From Thalassarchaeum sp002495735 (GTDB lineage: Archaea; Thermoplasmatota; Poseidoniia; Poseidoniales; Thalassarchaeaceae), in the NCBI GenBank assembly GCA_937911265.1, contig CALDRG010000082.1, forward strand, positions 1-10,058: a stretch of 10,058 bases of DNA. Reading direction: 5' to 3'. The notes beneath the pieces were generated by a model that had not been told where the DNA came from, ran no database searches, and saw only the letters and a list, made by a program, of their open reading frames with translations. Positions 1 through 5,960 of the stretch are shown here, one piece after another (the stretch's first letter is position 1; each line of letters opens with the position of its first letter). The translations under genes and the position numbers were made by a program.

Positions 1-1290
1 AGTCGACACACCGCGCTGAACCCATCAGCGCAGATTGTCAAGGAAGCGAGGAAGCGGGTCAAAGCCGAATCGGCGCGGCGCGGAGAGCCTGCCTTTCACA
101 TGACTGAGAACATGCGAAGGCTCTCCACACCGTGGTTCGTAGCACTCTCTCGGGCAAACAGCATAGATCCCAACGTGCTTCCAGCCGGAATTATTCTCGA
201 TGCGGCCGCGGGGTCCGGCCTGCAACTTGTCGCCTATTCGCAAGTTCTGAAGCGGCCATCTTTGGGAATCGAGATGGATGGAAACATCGCAGTGCTATGT
301 GCGGCGAACATGCACATCAACTCCGAGGAGGAGGGCCTGCAGCGCTCGATGGATCGTGTCATCATTGGTGACGGGTCGGACGCCGAGGGAGCCATTACGG
401 AGTACTGGAACAGTTTGCGCGAGGCTGGGACGCGCGCTCACCCTCCTATCGCCATGCTACATCTGGATCCAGCTCGTCCGCGTGATGCTCAGAATCACGA
501 TGTGGATGAAATGGAACCCCCCATCGGGCCAGTCCTGCGCGGCTGGGCCGACCACCTGCAGAGTGGACCGAGGGGTCCGGCTGTGCTTCTCGACCTGTCT
601 CCGAGGCTCGGAGAGGTGCAGCAGTCCATCATAGAAGCCAACATCGAGACTACCTTCCCGGGAGTGAGTCGTACCTGGGAGTGGTTGAGTCAAGGTGGAG
701 GCAGAGTGGATAGGCTCTCGCTGTGGGTTGGTGCGCTCTCTTCGAGCGCTAGTCACAGGTGCGTGAGGATGGGGACGAAGCATGTCATCGCCTCAATCGA
801 AGGCTCCCCCTCGATATCCGAGGTCTCTGATATGAGCAAGCCCCCTCCCTACGGCGCCCATATGACAATAGTAGATTCCGCTCTAGTCCAGAGTGGTCTT
901 CAAGAGGCTTGGTTGGAGCGCGCGCTGCCCAAGGACTGCGGTCACTCCTGGCTGCGCCTGGAAGGCCGCAGACCCATCCTCATACACACCGACCCCCTCA
1001 TCAAGTCGGAGGATATCGATGGCTTCGTCGTGGCTACCGGCGAAATAGTTCAGCACAGGCTCAGTCCCCCTGAACTACACACCATCGACCAGGTCGCGGC
1101 ATCAGTAGCGAGGAATGGTATCGGCAAAATTACACTGCGCTGTAATCTAGACCCAGGTGTTCATCCGACCCTACAACGCAGGTTGGATCGGGAATTGAAG
1201 GAGATTGAAGGCGTTAGTGGCTTCATGGTGGACTTAGAAATCGAGCGTGACTCTGGTAGACAGAACTTGTATGTCGTATGCAAGGAGTAG
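1..1290 (+). CDS. Class I SAM methyltransferase with THUMP-like C-terminal domain (5' end missing)
   Basis: Probable SAM-dependent methyltransferase of the THUMP-like family; an RNA substrate is likely by family, but the exact target is not evident. The reading frame is open to the first base, and the residues before the first Met (base 100) resemble the helical, basic region that precedes the methyltransferase fold in this family, so the true start probably lies upstream. Counting from the Met at 100, motif I is DAAAGSG (34-40), the ribose-binding acid follows in GIEMD (56-60), and motif IV is LDPARP (122-127), matching the DPAR signature of the family. The C-terminal part, from about 247, resembles the THUMP-like/ferredoxin-like tail of these proteins. 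It lies 106 bases upstream of rps13 on the same strand, so it could be separately transcribed. No internal frameshift is seen. Fold confidence is high; substrate unknown. Confidence 0.75.
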   Translation, partial: SRHTALNPSAQIVKEARKRVKAESARRGEPAFHMTENMRRLSTPWFVALSRANSIDPNVLPAGIILDAAAGSGLQLVAYSQVLKRPSLGIEMDGNIAVLCAANMHINSEEEGLQRSMDRVIIGDGSDAEGAITEYWNSLREAGTRAHPPIAMLHLDPARPRDAQNHDVDEMEPPIGPVLRGWADHLQSGPRGPAVLLDLSPRLGEVQQSIIEANIETTFPGVSRTWEWLSQGGGRVDRLSLWVGALSSSASHRCVRMGTKHVIASIEGSPSISEVSDMSKPPPYGAHMTIVDSALVQSGLQEAWLERALPKDCGHSWLRLEGRRPILIHTDPLIKSEDIDGFVVATGEIVQHRLSPPELHTIDQVAASVARNGIGKITLRCNLDPGVHPTLQRRLDRELKEIEGVSGFMVDLEIERDSGRQNLYVVCKE

Positions 1291-1297
1291 TTTGAAC

Positions 1298-1312
1298 CGC
1301 CCCATAGGGGCG
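1298..1312 (+). other. Perfect 6-bp hairpin just after the methyltransferase stop
   Basis: CGCCCC and GGGGCG pair perfectly around an ATA loop, seven bases after the TAG at 1288-1290. An outer pair, TTTGAA (1291-1296) and TTCAAA (1322-1327), flanks it. It could mark the 3' end of the methyltransferase transcript, but no T-run follows, so calling it a terminator would be speculative. Confidence 0.4.
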
Positions 1313-1321
1313 TCCAATCGA

Positions 1322-1329
1322 TTCAAATA
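1322..1329 (+). promoter_or_regulatory. Possible TATA box of the rps13 operon
   Basis: TTCAAATA differs at one position from the archaeal TATA-box form TTTAAATA and is the most AT-rich point in the gap before rps13. An archaeal start site about 25 bases downstream would fall near 1350, exactly where the run of leader hairpins begins. No convincing BRE is visible in the preceding bases (CAATCGA), so confidence is low. This is inference from position and composition. Confidence 0.35.
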
Positions 1330-1350
1330 GGGATGGTAGGTCGCCGAGAT

Positions 1351-1393
1351 GCCCAATGGGCCACCGGGTAACCGGTGAACACGGGGGAACCGT
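1351..1393 (+). promoter_or_regulatory. Structured leader of rps13: three consecutive hairpins, one bridging SD and start
   Basis: Three perfect short hairpins lie almost end to end: GCCC-AAT-GGGC (1351-1361), CACCGG-GTAA-CCGGTG (1362-1377, with a GNRA-type GUAA loop) and ACGG-GGGAA-CCGT (1381-1393). The only SD-like word, GGTGA (1374-1378), sits largely in the 3' arm of the middle hairpin and is 18 bases from the ATG, whereas other genes here use a four-base spacer. If the last hairpin forms, the effective spacer falls to five bases. The arrangement suggests translational control of the ribosomal operon, perhaps feedback by a ribosomal protein. That role is inference. Confidence 0.45.
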
Positions 1394-1396
1394 ACA

Positions 1397-1858
1397 ATGC
1401 CTGAAGATGCTGAACTCGGAGATGATTTCTCCTACATCCTGCGGATGGCTGACAGCGACATCGACGGGCTGCGCCCCATTGCCATCGGCCTAACCTCCAT
1501 CAAGGGCATAGGAATGAGGACTTCTCAGCAAATCTGCCGCTTGGCTGATATCAATGGCAAGAAACTGGGAGGTCACCTGTCAGATGATGAACAGGACAGC
1601 CTGCGCAACTCCATAGACGAGTACGCTACGACGGTCCCTTGGTGGCTGGTCAATCGCCAGCGTGACCTTGAGACCAACGAAGATGCTCACATCGTCGCCA
1701 TTGAGGTCAAGTTGACCCGCGATGATGATGTCTCCCGTATCGCCGGGGTCAAAGCATACCGTGGAATGAGGCACCGAACCGGTCACAAGGTACGTGGGCA
1801 GAGGCTCAGGTCAAACGGTCGCAAGGGCACCACGCTCGGCGTCGAGAAGAAGAAATGA
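1397..1858 (+). CDS. rps13: Archaeal small ribosomal subunit protein uS13
   Basis: Ribosomal protein uS13, a component of the small-subunit head that contacts 16S rRNA, the P-site tRNA and the inter-subunit bridges. The 153-residue length fits the archaeal form. Residues 31-47 (with SIKGIGMRTSQQIC) form the helix-hairpin-helix rRNA-binding motif. The C-terminal tail is very basic, with YRGMRHRTGHKVRGQR (121-136) and a terminal KKK, as expected for the tRNA/rRNA-contacting tail. The start is fixed by an in-frame TGA at 1376-1378 with no other start codon between it and ATG 1397. It is the first gene of a four-gene cluster in the usual archaeal order and lies behind an unusual structured leader. 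Its TGA overlaps the SD of rps4. Confidence 0.96.
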   Translation: MPEDAELGDDFSYILRMADSDIDGLRPIAIGLTSIKGIGMRTSQQICRLADINGKKLGGHLSDDEQDSLRNSIDEYATTVPWWLVNRQRDLETNEDAHIVAIEVKLTRDDDVSRIAGVKAYRGMRHRTGHKVRGQRLRSNGRKGTTLGVEKKK

Positions 1859-1863
1859 GGTGA
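1857..1863 (+). promoter_or_regulatory. Strong SD of rps4, overlapping the rps13 stop
   Basis: GAGGTGA begins inside the rps13 stop codon (TGA, 1856-1858) and ends four bases before the rps4 ATG. It fits the 3' end of archaeal 16S rRNA and implies that ribosomes terminating on rps13 can re-initiate on rps4. Confidence 0.8.
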
Positions 1864-1867
1864 GTAG

Positions 1868-2566
1868 ATGGGAGATCCAAAGTTCGCAAGGGCCAAGATT
1901 CGCACCCCCTCTCACCCCTGGAAGCAAGCTAGGATTGACGAAGAGCACGCTCTCAAAGAAAAGTACGGCCTGAAGAAGGTCGGCGGCATGAGAGAGATTT
2001 GGCGCGAGAAGTCGGCTCTGCGTCGCCACAGGAACCAGGCGATGAAGCTGATTGGGAAGGTAGATGCCTCCGAGGGTCACTTCGCTCGTGAGAAGACTGA
2101 CATGGTCGAATCTTTGCTCCGCAGGGGGCTACTCCCCGAAGGCGCGGGGATTGACGATGTGCTTCAGATCACCGTCGAGCACATGCTCTCGAGGAGGCTG
2201 CAATCAGTTGTCTACTACAGGGGACTGGCTCCGACTATGCGCTCCTCTAGGAATCTCATTGTCCACGGCCATATCAGCATAGGAAACCAGAAGATGACGG
2301 TACCCGGATATCACGTGCTCAAACAGGAGGAGGATGTGATGCAGTACTCCACAAACTCTCCCTTCGCCGATTCAGAGCACCAGTTTCGCAAAGACATGGA
2401 TGAGTTGCGACTGACCCTCGTAGCCGATGATGAAGATGGTGTCGAGCCAGTCCGAGTGGTGGATCCCGAGTTCGTCGAACAGGTCAAGCGCGACGCAGCG
2501 GCCTCACCCAGCACAGAGGACACCGTTTCCACGGAAAGTAAACCCACTAAGGAGAGTGAGAGCTGA
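1868..2566 (+). CDS. rps4: Archaeal small ribosomal subunit protein uS4, with acidic/Ser-Thr-rich C-terminal tail
   Basis: Ribosomal protein uS4, a primary 16S rRNA binder that nucleates assembly of the small-subunit body and lines the mRNA entry site. The N-terminal region (1-90) has the archaeal/eukaryotic pattern, including KFARAKIRTPSHPW (5-18) and many basic residues. The S4 RNA-binding fold lies around 108-150 (RRLQSVVYYRGLAPTMRSS, then VHGHISIGN). At 232 residues it is clearly longer than the roughly 170-180 usual in archaea. The extra part, from about 186, is acidic and rich in Ser, Thr and Glu (ending TKESES) and is probably disordered. The start is supported by a perfect SD four bases upstream. 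The TGA overlaps the rps11 ATG by one base (TGATG), indicating coupled translation. Confidence 0.95.
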   Translation: MGDPKFARAKIRTPSHPWKQARIDEEHALKEKYGLKKVGGMREIWREKSALRRHRNQAMKLIGKVDASEGHFAREKTDMVESLLRRGLLPEGAGIDDVLQITVEHMLSRRLQSVVYYRGLAPTMRSSRNLIVHGHISIGNQKMTVPGYHVLKQEEDVMQYSTNSPFADSEHQFRKDMDELRLTLVADDEDGVEPVRVVDPEFVEQVKRDAAASPSTEDTVSTESKPTKESES

Positions 2567-2946
2567 TGTCGAGGAAGGCAATTCTGCATATCTTCACCAC
2601 GCACAATAACGTGTTGATGACAGCCACCGACCTCACCGGAGCCGAGACCATCTGCAAGGTCTCGGGAGGAATGGTGACCAAGGGCGGTAGCGACTCAGGC
2701 GGCCAGTTCGCCTCGACCAGAGCCGCCGAAAGGGTGGCTGAGATGCTGGCTGAGAAGGAATTTAACCAAGTCATAGTGAAGTATCGCGGTGCTGGAGGGA
2801 ATCGCTCTCACAGTGCACCGGGCGCGACCTCTGCAATTCGGGCACTGACCCGAGCCGGAGTTTCAATAACCCGCATTGAGGACGTTACTCCCATCGCAAC
2901 TGACGGGACGAAGAGTAAGGGAGGGCGCCGTGGGCGCCGAGTATGA
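2566..2946 (+). CDS. rps11: Archaeal small ribosomal subunit protein uS11
   Basis: Ribosomal protein uS11, which binds 16S rRNA in the platform of the small subunit near the E-site mRNA path. The 126-residue length is standard. Family hallmarks are ILHIFTTHNNVLMTATDLTG (6-25), SGGMVTKGGSD (33-43), the central alpha/beta core with YRGAGGNRSHSAPGATSAIR, and the basic terminal GGRRGRRV that contacts rRNA. ATG 2566 overlaps the rps4 stop by one base, and a loose SD (GAGAGTGA, 2552-2559) precedes it. The TGA at 2944-2946 overlaps the SD of the next gene. Nothing is odd in the sequence itself. Confidence 0.96.
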   Translation: MSRKAILHIFTTHNNVLMTATDLTGAETICKVSGGMVTKGGSDSGGQFASTRAAERVAEMLAEKEFNQVIVKYRGAGGNRSHSAPGATSAIRALTRAGVSITRIEDVTPIATDGTKSKGGRRGRRV

Positions 2947-2951
2947 GGTGA
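2945..2951 (+). promoter_or_regulatory. Strong SD of rpoD, overlapping the rps11 stop
   Basis: GAGGTGA starts inside the rps11 TGA and ends four bases before the rpoD ATG. The geometry is identical to that at the rps13-rps4 junction, implying translational coupling and stoichiometric output. Confidence 0.8.
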
Positions 2952-2955
2952 ATTT

Positions 2956-3840
2956 ATGGTCAAAGCAAAGGTTATCGAAGAGAATGATGAAGAGATTTCC
3001 ATACTGCTGAGCGACGCGGAACGTGCCTTCGTCAATGCTATCCGACGTACACTAATGTCTGACACTCCTAAGATGGCTATCGACACCGTTCGCTTCGAGA
3101 TGGGTACAATCGAGCAGGACGGCGAAGTATGGGAGACCAATGGCCCGCTTCCCGACGAGGTTGTGGCTCAGCGGCTGGCCATGATTCCAATACCGACCAA
3201 GCACGACGAATTTCACTTCCAAGACAGTTGTCCGTCCTGCGCTGAGCTGGTCGTCGAGGACAGAGGATGCCCCCTCTGCACGATGATCTACACCTGCAAG
3301 GCGTTTGGCAGCGAAGGTGGCCGGTGGGTGACCGCTGGCGACATGAGTTTTCTCGGAGCGGGTGGCAGCATCTCAGAGAAGTATCACAGTATCCCGATTA
3401 CCAAACTCTCTCGCGGCCAGATGATTGAATTCTACGCCACTGCAATCATGGGGCGCGGCCGCGACCACGCAAAGTGGTCTCCTGTCTGTGGCACAGCATT
3501 CTCACCTCGTCAGGTTGGAGTCCTCAACAACAAGACGAAGGCGAAGATTCTATGGGGACTAAAACTCACTATCACTGCCAAGGACTTCGACAGCAACGGA
3601 CGCTTGGAGGACATAGACAAGGTAGCCCAGCTGGTAGAAGATCTGCATCATGTCGGTGCTGGTACTGAGGAGTCGATGGAGTTCAAGGACGCCATCACTC
3701 TGGAGGATGTTCCCGGCGAGTTCATCCTGTCGTTCGAGACCGATGGTTCAATGACACCTAGGGTCGCCTTCCAAAAGGCCGTTCAGGAGCTCTCTGGGCG
3801 GTTTGGCGAACTCAAAGAAGACTTTGCGGCAGTCGTGTGA
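2956..3840 (+). CDS. rpoD: Archaeal RNA polymerase subunit D (Rpo3)
   Basis: Subunit D (Rpo3) of the archaeal RNA polymerase, equivalent to Rpb3 and to one bacterial alpha subunit. With subunit L it forms the assembly platform for the large subunits. Residues 17-35 (LLSDAERAFVNAIRRTLMS) are the conserved alpha-like dimerisation motif, and residues 66-80 (PDEVVAQRLAMIPIP) the next conserved block. A CPSC...CPLC pair (Cys92, 95, 105, 108) in domain 2 could bind zinc, as the equivalent Rpb3 loop does. HAKWSPVCGTAF (171-182) introduces the region where many archaea carry a 4Fe-4S domain; after Cys178 there are no further cysteines, so that cluster is absent. Length is 294 residues. Start support: perfect SD. 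It ends the rps13 cluster here; archaeal-type rpl18e does not follow. The name is the archaeal rpoD, not the bacterial sigma factor. Confidence 0.96.
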   Translation: MVKAKVIEENDEEISILLSDAERAFVNAIRRTLMSDTPKMAIDTVRFEMGTIEQDGEVWETNGPLPDEVVAQRLAMIPIPTKHDEFHFQDSCPSCAELVVEDRGCPLCTMIYTCKAFGSEGGRWVTAGDMSFLGAGGSISEKYHSIPITKLSRGQMIEFYATAIMGRGRDHAKWSPVCGTAFSPRQVGVLNNKTKAKILWGLKLTITAKDFDSNGRLEDIDKVAQLVEDLHHVGAGTEESMEFKDAITLEDVPGEFILSFETDGSMTPRVAFQKAVQELSGRFGELKEDFAAVV

Positions 3841-3864
3841 GCCGGCCGAGGATTCTTGGCTGGT
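3841..3864 (+). other. 10-bp intercistronic hairpin between rpoD and pantoate kinase gene
   Basis: Starting on the base after the rpoD stop, GCCGGCCGAG pairs with CTTGGCTGGT around a GATT loop, ten uninterrupted pairs of which three are G-U. Because G-U pairs become A-C on the other strand, the structure favours a plus-strand RNA. CCGGCC (3842-3847) can instead pair with GGCCGG (3866-3871), giving a competing fold. It may be a terminator, processing or attenuation element; no T-run follows it. Confidence 0.45.
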
Positions 3865-3881
3865 AGGCCGGATGAGTCACT

Positions 3882-4859
3882 ATGACCGGGTTACTCGGCC
3901 GCGGTGAGTGCGGGGGCCACGTCACCCTGCTGTTCACGGTAAGTGACGAAGTTCTGGATCCAGTCGGCCAGGGTAGTCTCGGGGCCGGGTTGTGCGTCGA
4001 TGATGGAGTAGAAGTCGTTGCATACGGAGAACAAGGTGAGTTTGGGCTCAAAGTCTCATTCGAAGGTACTGAGGGTGATCCGAGACTGTATGATAGTGTC
4101 CTCGACCTCCTAGTTGAGGAAATACCTGAGGCGAAAGGAATCGCTTGGGAGATCGGTGTCAGGCTGGCTCTGCCGATCTCACAGGGCTTCGGTATGTCGG
4201 CCTCAGGAGCAGTGGCCGCGGCTCTAGCCTTCCAGAGAGCGATGGGGATTCCACACGAGGAGAGTCTGAGGCGTTCCTACTTGATATCACACCAAGTGGA
4301 GCGTAATCGTTCGACCGGCCTCGGAGATGTGACTGCGCTGGCCGCTGGCGGCTGCGAACGCAGACTCAAAGCAGGAGCACCGTACCACGGCCCGCTGTTG
4401 CATGAAGGGCCGGGGCGGGCAGAGGGATGGAGTTGCGGTACACCGATAGTTCTGGCATGGCGTCCCGATGCTGGCAAGCACACTTCGGACTACATCGACG
4501 ACCCTGTTTGGAAAGAGTCGATTAGCCGAGCCGGTGCGAAGCAGATGCAGACGCTGTCTGAAGGAGAGTGGGGTATCGACAGGTGGACCGAACTGCTTGA
4601 TTCAGCGAGATGTTTTGCAGAGGAAAGTGGGCTACAGGCAGATTCGTCGCGAATTGATTTACTCTCTGAGGTGGATGTTGCGATGCAGGAATGCGATATC
4701 GGCGAGGAGGCGGTCGCTCTGCTCTGCATGCTGGGAGAGAGTGTGGCGATTGTCCCTAGTGACGCAGCGAGCGAAGCAGATTGGTCTGGCCCTCTGGCCT
4801 CAGAGTTAGAGAAGACTGGTCTGCAGGCGATTATGACTAGGGTCGGAGAGACCTCATGA
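3882..4859 (+). CDS. Pantoate kinase (archaeal GHMP-family, CoA biosynthesis)
   Basis: Probable ATP-dependent pantoate kinase, which makes 4-phosphopantoate in the archaeal route to coenzyme A; phosphopantothenate synthetase would act next. It is a cytosolic GHMP-family kinase. The N-terminal GHVTLLFTV (12-20) and GQGSLGAGLCVDDGV (29-43) match the family's GHIT...GSxGAG start. The GHMP ATP-binding loop is LPISQGFGMSASGAVAAA (97-114), and STGLGDVTALAAGG (144-157) is the second conserved block. Length (325) is slightly above the typical near-300. The start at 3882 has only a weak SD-like GGATGA six bases upstream. Same strand as the rpoD cluster, 41 bases after it. The 3' end overlaps the convergent CDIN1-like gene by six bases. 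Another GHMP kinase activity is possible, but the motif pattern favours pantoate kinase. Confidence 0.85.
   Translation: MTGLLGRGECGGHVTLLFTVSDEVLDPVGQGSLGAGLCVDDGVEVVAYGEQGEFGLKVSFEGTEGDPRLYDSVLDLLVEEIPEAKGIAWEIGVRLALPISQGFGMSASGAVAAALAFQRAMGIPHEESLRRSYLISHQVERNRSTGLGDVTALAAGGCERRLKAGAPYHGPLLHEGPGRAEGWSCGTPIVLAWRPDAGKHTSDYIDDPVWKESISRAGAKQMQTLSEGEWGIDRWTELLDSARCFAEESGLQADSSRIDLLSEVDVAMQECDIGEEAVALLCMLGESVAIVPSDAASEADWSGPLASELEKTGLQAIMTRVGETS
4854..4859. other. Palindromic double stop TCATGA shared by two convergent genes
   Basis: TCATGA reads as its own complement. Its last three bases are the plus-strand TGA of the pantoate kinase gene, and its first three are the minus-strand TGA of the CDIN1-like gene. 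The two coding regions therefore overlap tail to tail with no room for a terminator, so each mRNA probably runs antisense into the other gene. Confidence 0.85.
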
Positions 4860-5939
4860 ATTGTTCCTAGCCTTCTCGTGGAACTCAGCCAGAGGAGTCA
4901 AGTTCAACGGACTGGAGTCTAGTTGTATAGCCCCCTTAAGATTAAGGCTACCACAGAAACCGTGCCGGTAGACTATGGCTCCTTGCCCATACTCGGCAAC
5001 GTACCGGTCAACCTGCTTCTGGGTCTTCTTCCGAGGAAACTTGAGGTCGGCGCCGAAGAAGTGCTTGGCGTCTATCCACGCGCATGGCACCCCGTTGATC
5101 CTGACATCGTCGAGCATCAGCAGGTCAGGAGTGATGATTGCTCTCCCCTCACTCACCTTCTGTTCTGCGAGCAGTTCCTCCTGACGGCGGAACCTCACTC
5201 CGAGAGAGTCGAAGTAGTCGCACAGAATATCCTCGAAGACTTCGGCTGCACTCTGGGTATCACTCTGATCGACTGAACTCACTCTGTCCACTGACTCAGC
5301 CAGTTTGAACTGCTCAAGGTCGCGCTTGTTGAGTTTGGATGGATTCTTGTTCAGGGTGTCCTTGATTCTGGTTTTGGTCCACCCTCTGCCGGTCAGAATA
5401 GCACGGAAGGTGTTGACAGGCGGTGCGTCAAATCGCTTGGACAGAGTCAGTACGCTCTCGCCGGAGTTGTAGCGGCGGCTAAGCTCGTTGGCTCGACGCA
5501 TTAGTTTCGAGTGAGAATACACGCTCTTCTCCTGATTCAACGCACTGCGAAGCGAGAGGGCTTGTTCGAGAGTGATTGGGAGGTTGCCGAGCTTCGCGGC
5601 TATCTCCTGCACCCTCTCCTCTGGCAAGAAGCCGAACTCGCCGGGTATGCAGGCGATATTTCCGGCCTTGCGCTGCACGTCCTTGGCCACTGCGTTTGTC
5701 TTCCAGGATACTTCCACTCTCCGAGGAGGGGGATCTATCTCCTTAGGGAGGCCCATCGGCCGAGGTTTTGCCGAGAAACGCGACAGCGCTCGCTCGACGG
5801 CTTCTGATTCAGCCACCGGGCTTTTCTCCTTGGAAGCGTTTTGACCGCCCCCGGAGCGCCGTCGGCGTCGACGGCGTCCCCGCCGACGGTTACCGCTCTT
5901 CTCTTCACTCAACGCCCGGGCCAACAACAGGGGCCCCAT
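4854..5939 (-). CDS. TPD-motif PD-(D/E)xK nuclease-like protein, archaeal homologue of CDIN1 (C15orf41)
   Basis: Predicted metal-dependent nuclease of the TPD family, whose human member CDIN1/C15orf41 binds codanin-1 and is mutated in congenital dyserythropoietic anaemia type I. Of 361 residues, 1-75 are low-complexity, with a very basic run RRRGRRRRRRR (18-28). Residues 130-215 look like a helical DNA-binding region: ELSRRYNSGESVLTLSKRF (152-170) resembles a helix-turn-helix. The C-terminal nuclease core contains the helix AAEVFEDILCDYFDSLGVRF (231-250), the motif TPD (270-272), CAWIDAKHFFG (286-296) and GAIVYRHGF (320-328). Asp272, Asp290 and Lys292 give PD-x17-DxK, with Glu233 a possible extra metal ligand. 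The basic tail may aid nucleic-acid binding (inference). ATG 5939 has GGTGG at the usual four-base spacing, and the gene lies 21 bases after the DCC-family gene, so it is the last gene of the leuS operon. Substrate unknown. Confidence 0.82.
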   Translation of the reverse strand: MGPLLLARALSEEKSGNRRRGRRRRRRRSGGGQNASKEKSPVAESEAVERALSRFSAKPRPMGLPKEIDPPPRRVEVSWKTNAVAKDVQRKAGNIACIPGEFGFLPEERVQEIAAKLGNLPITLEQALSLRSALNQEKSVYSHSKLMRRANELSRRYNSGESVLTLSKRFDAPPVNTFRAILTGRGWTKTRIKDTLNKNPSKLNKRDLEQFKLAESVDRVSSVDQSDTQSAAEVFEDILCDYFDSLGVRFRRQEELLAEQKVSEGRAIITPDLLMLDDVRINGVPCAWIDAKHFFGADLKFPRKKTQKQVDRYVAEYGQGAIVYRHGFCGSLNLKGAIQLDSSPLNLTPLAEFHEKARNNS

Positions 5940-5943
5940 GAAC

Positions 5944-5948
5944 CCACC
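5944..5948 (-). promoter_or_regulatory. SD supporting the upstream start of the CDIN1-like gene
   Basis: On the minus strand GGTGG ends four bases before ATG 5939, the same spacing as at the strong SDs elsewhere in the window. The next in-frame Met (residue 62) has no SD, so the long form with the basic N-terminus is preferred. Confidence 0.5.
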
Positions 5949-5960
5949 GAGTACGAGTAG

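Noticed and set aside
457..783. Minus-strand open frame opposite the methyltransferase
   Set aside because: It covers the methyltransferase motif IV region antisense and its translation (rich in Pro, Thr, Arg) has no family look.
1298..1312. Intrinsic terminator after the methyltransferase gene
   Set aside because: The stem is perfect but no T-run follows; archaeal termination relies mainly on T-rich tracts, so I list it only as a hairpin.
1319..1345. TTCAAAT before rps13 as a tRNA T-loop
   Set aside because: The flanking bases do not pair as a T-stem, and no acceptor, D or anticodon arm fits. A TATA-like reading explains it better.
1362..1383. Hairpin followed by ACA as an H/ACA guide RNA
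   Set aside because: The 16-base stem-loop has no pseudouridylation pocket and no kink-turn, and ACA occurs often by chance.
4923..5276. Plus-strand open frame opposite the CDIN1-like nuclease core
   Set aside because: The minus strand here encodes the conserved TPD and WIDAK blocks; the plus-strand translation has no support.
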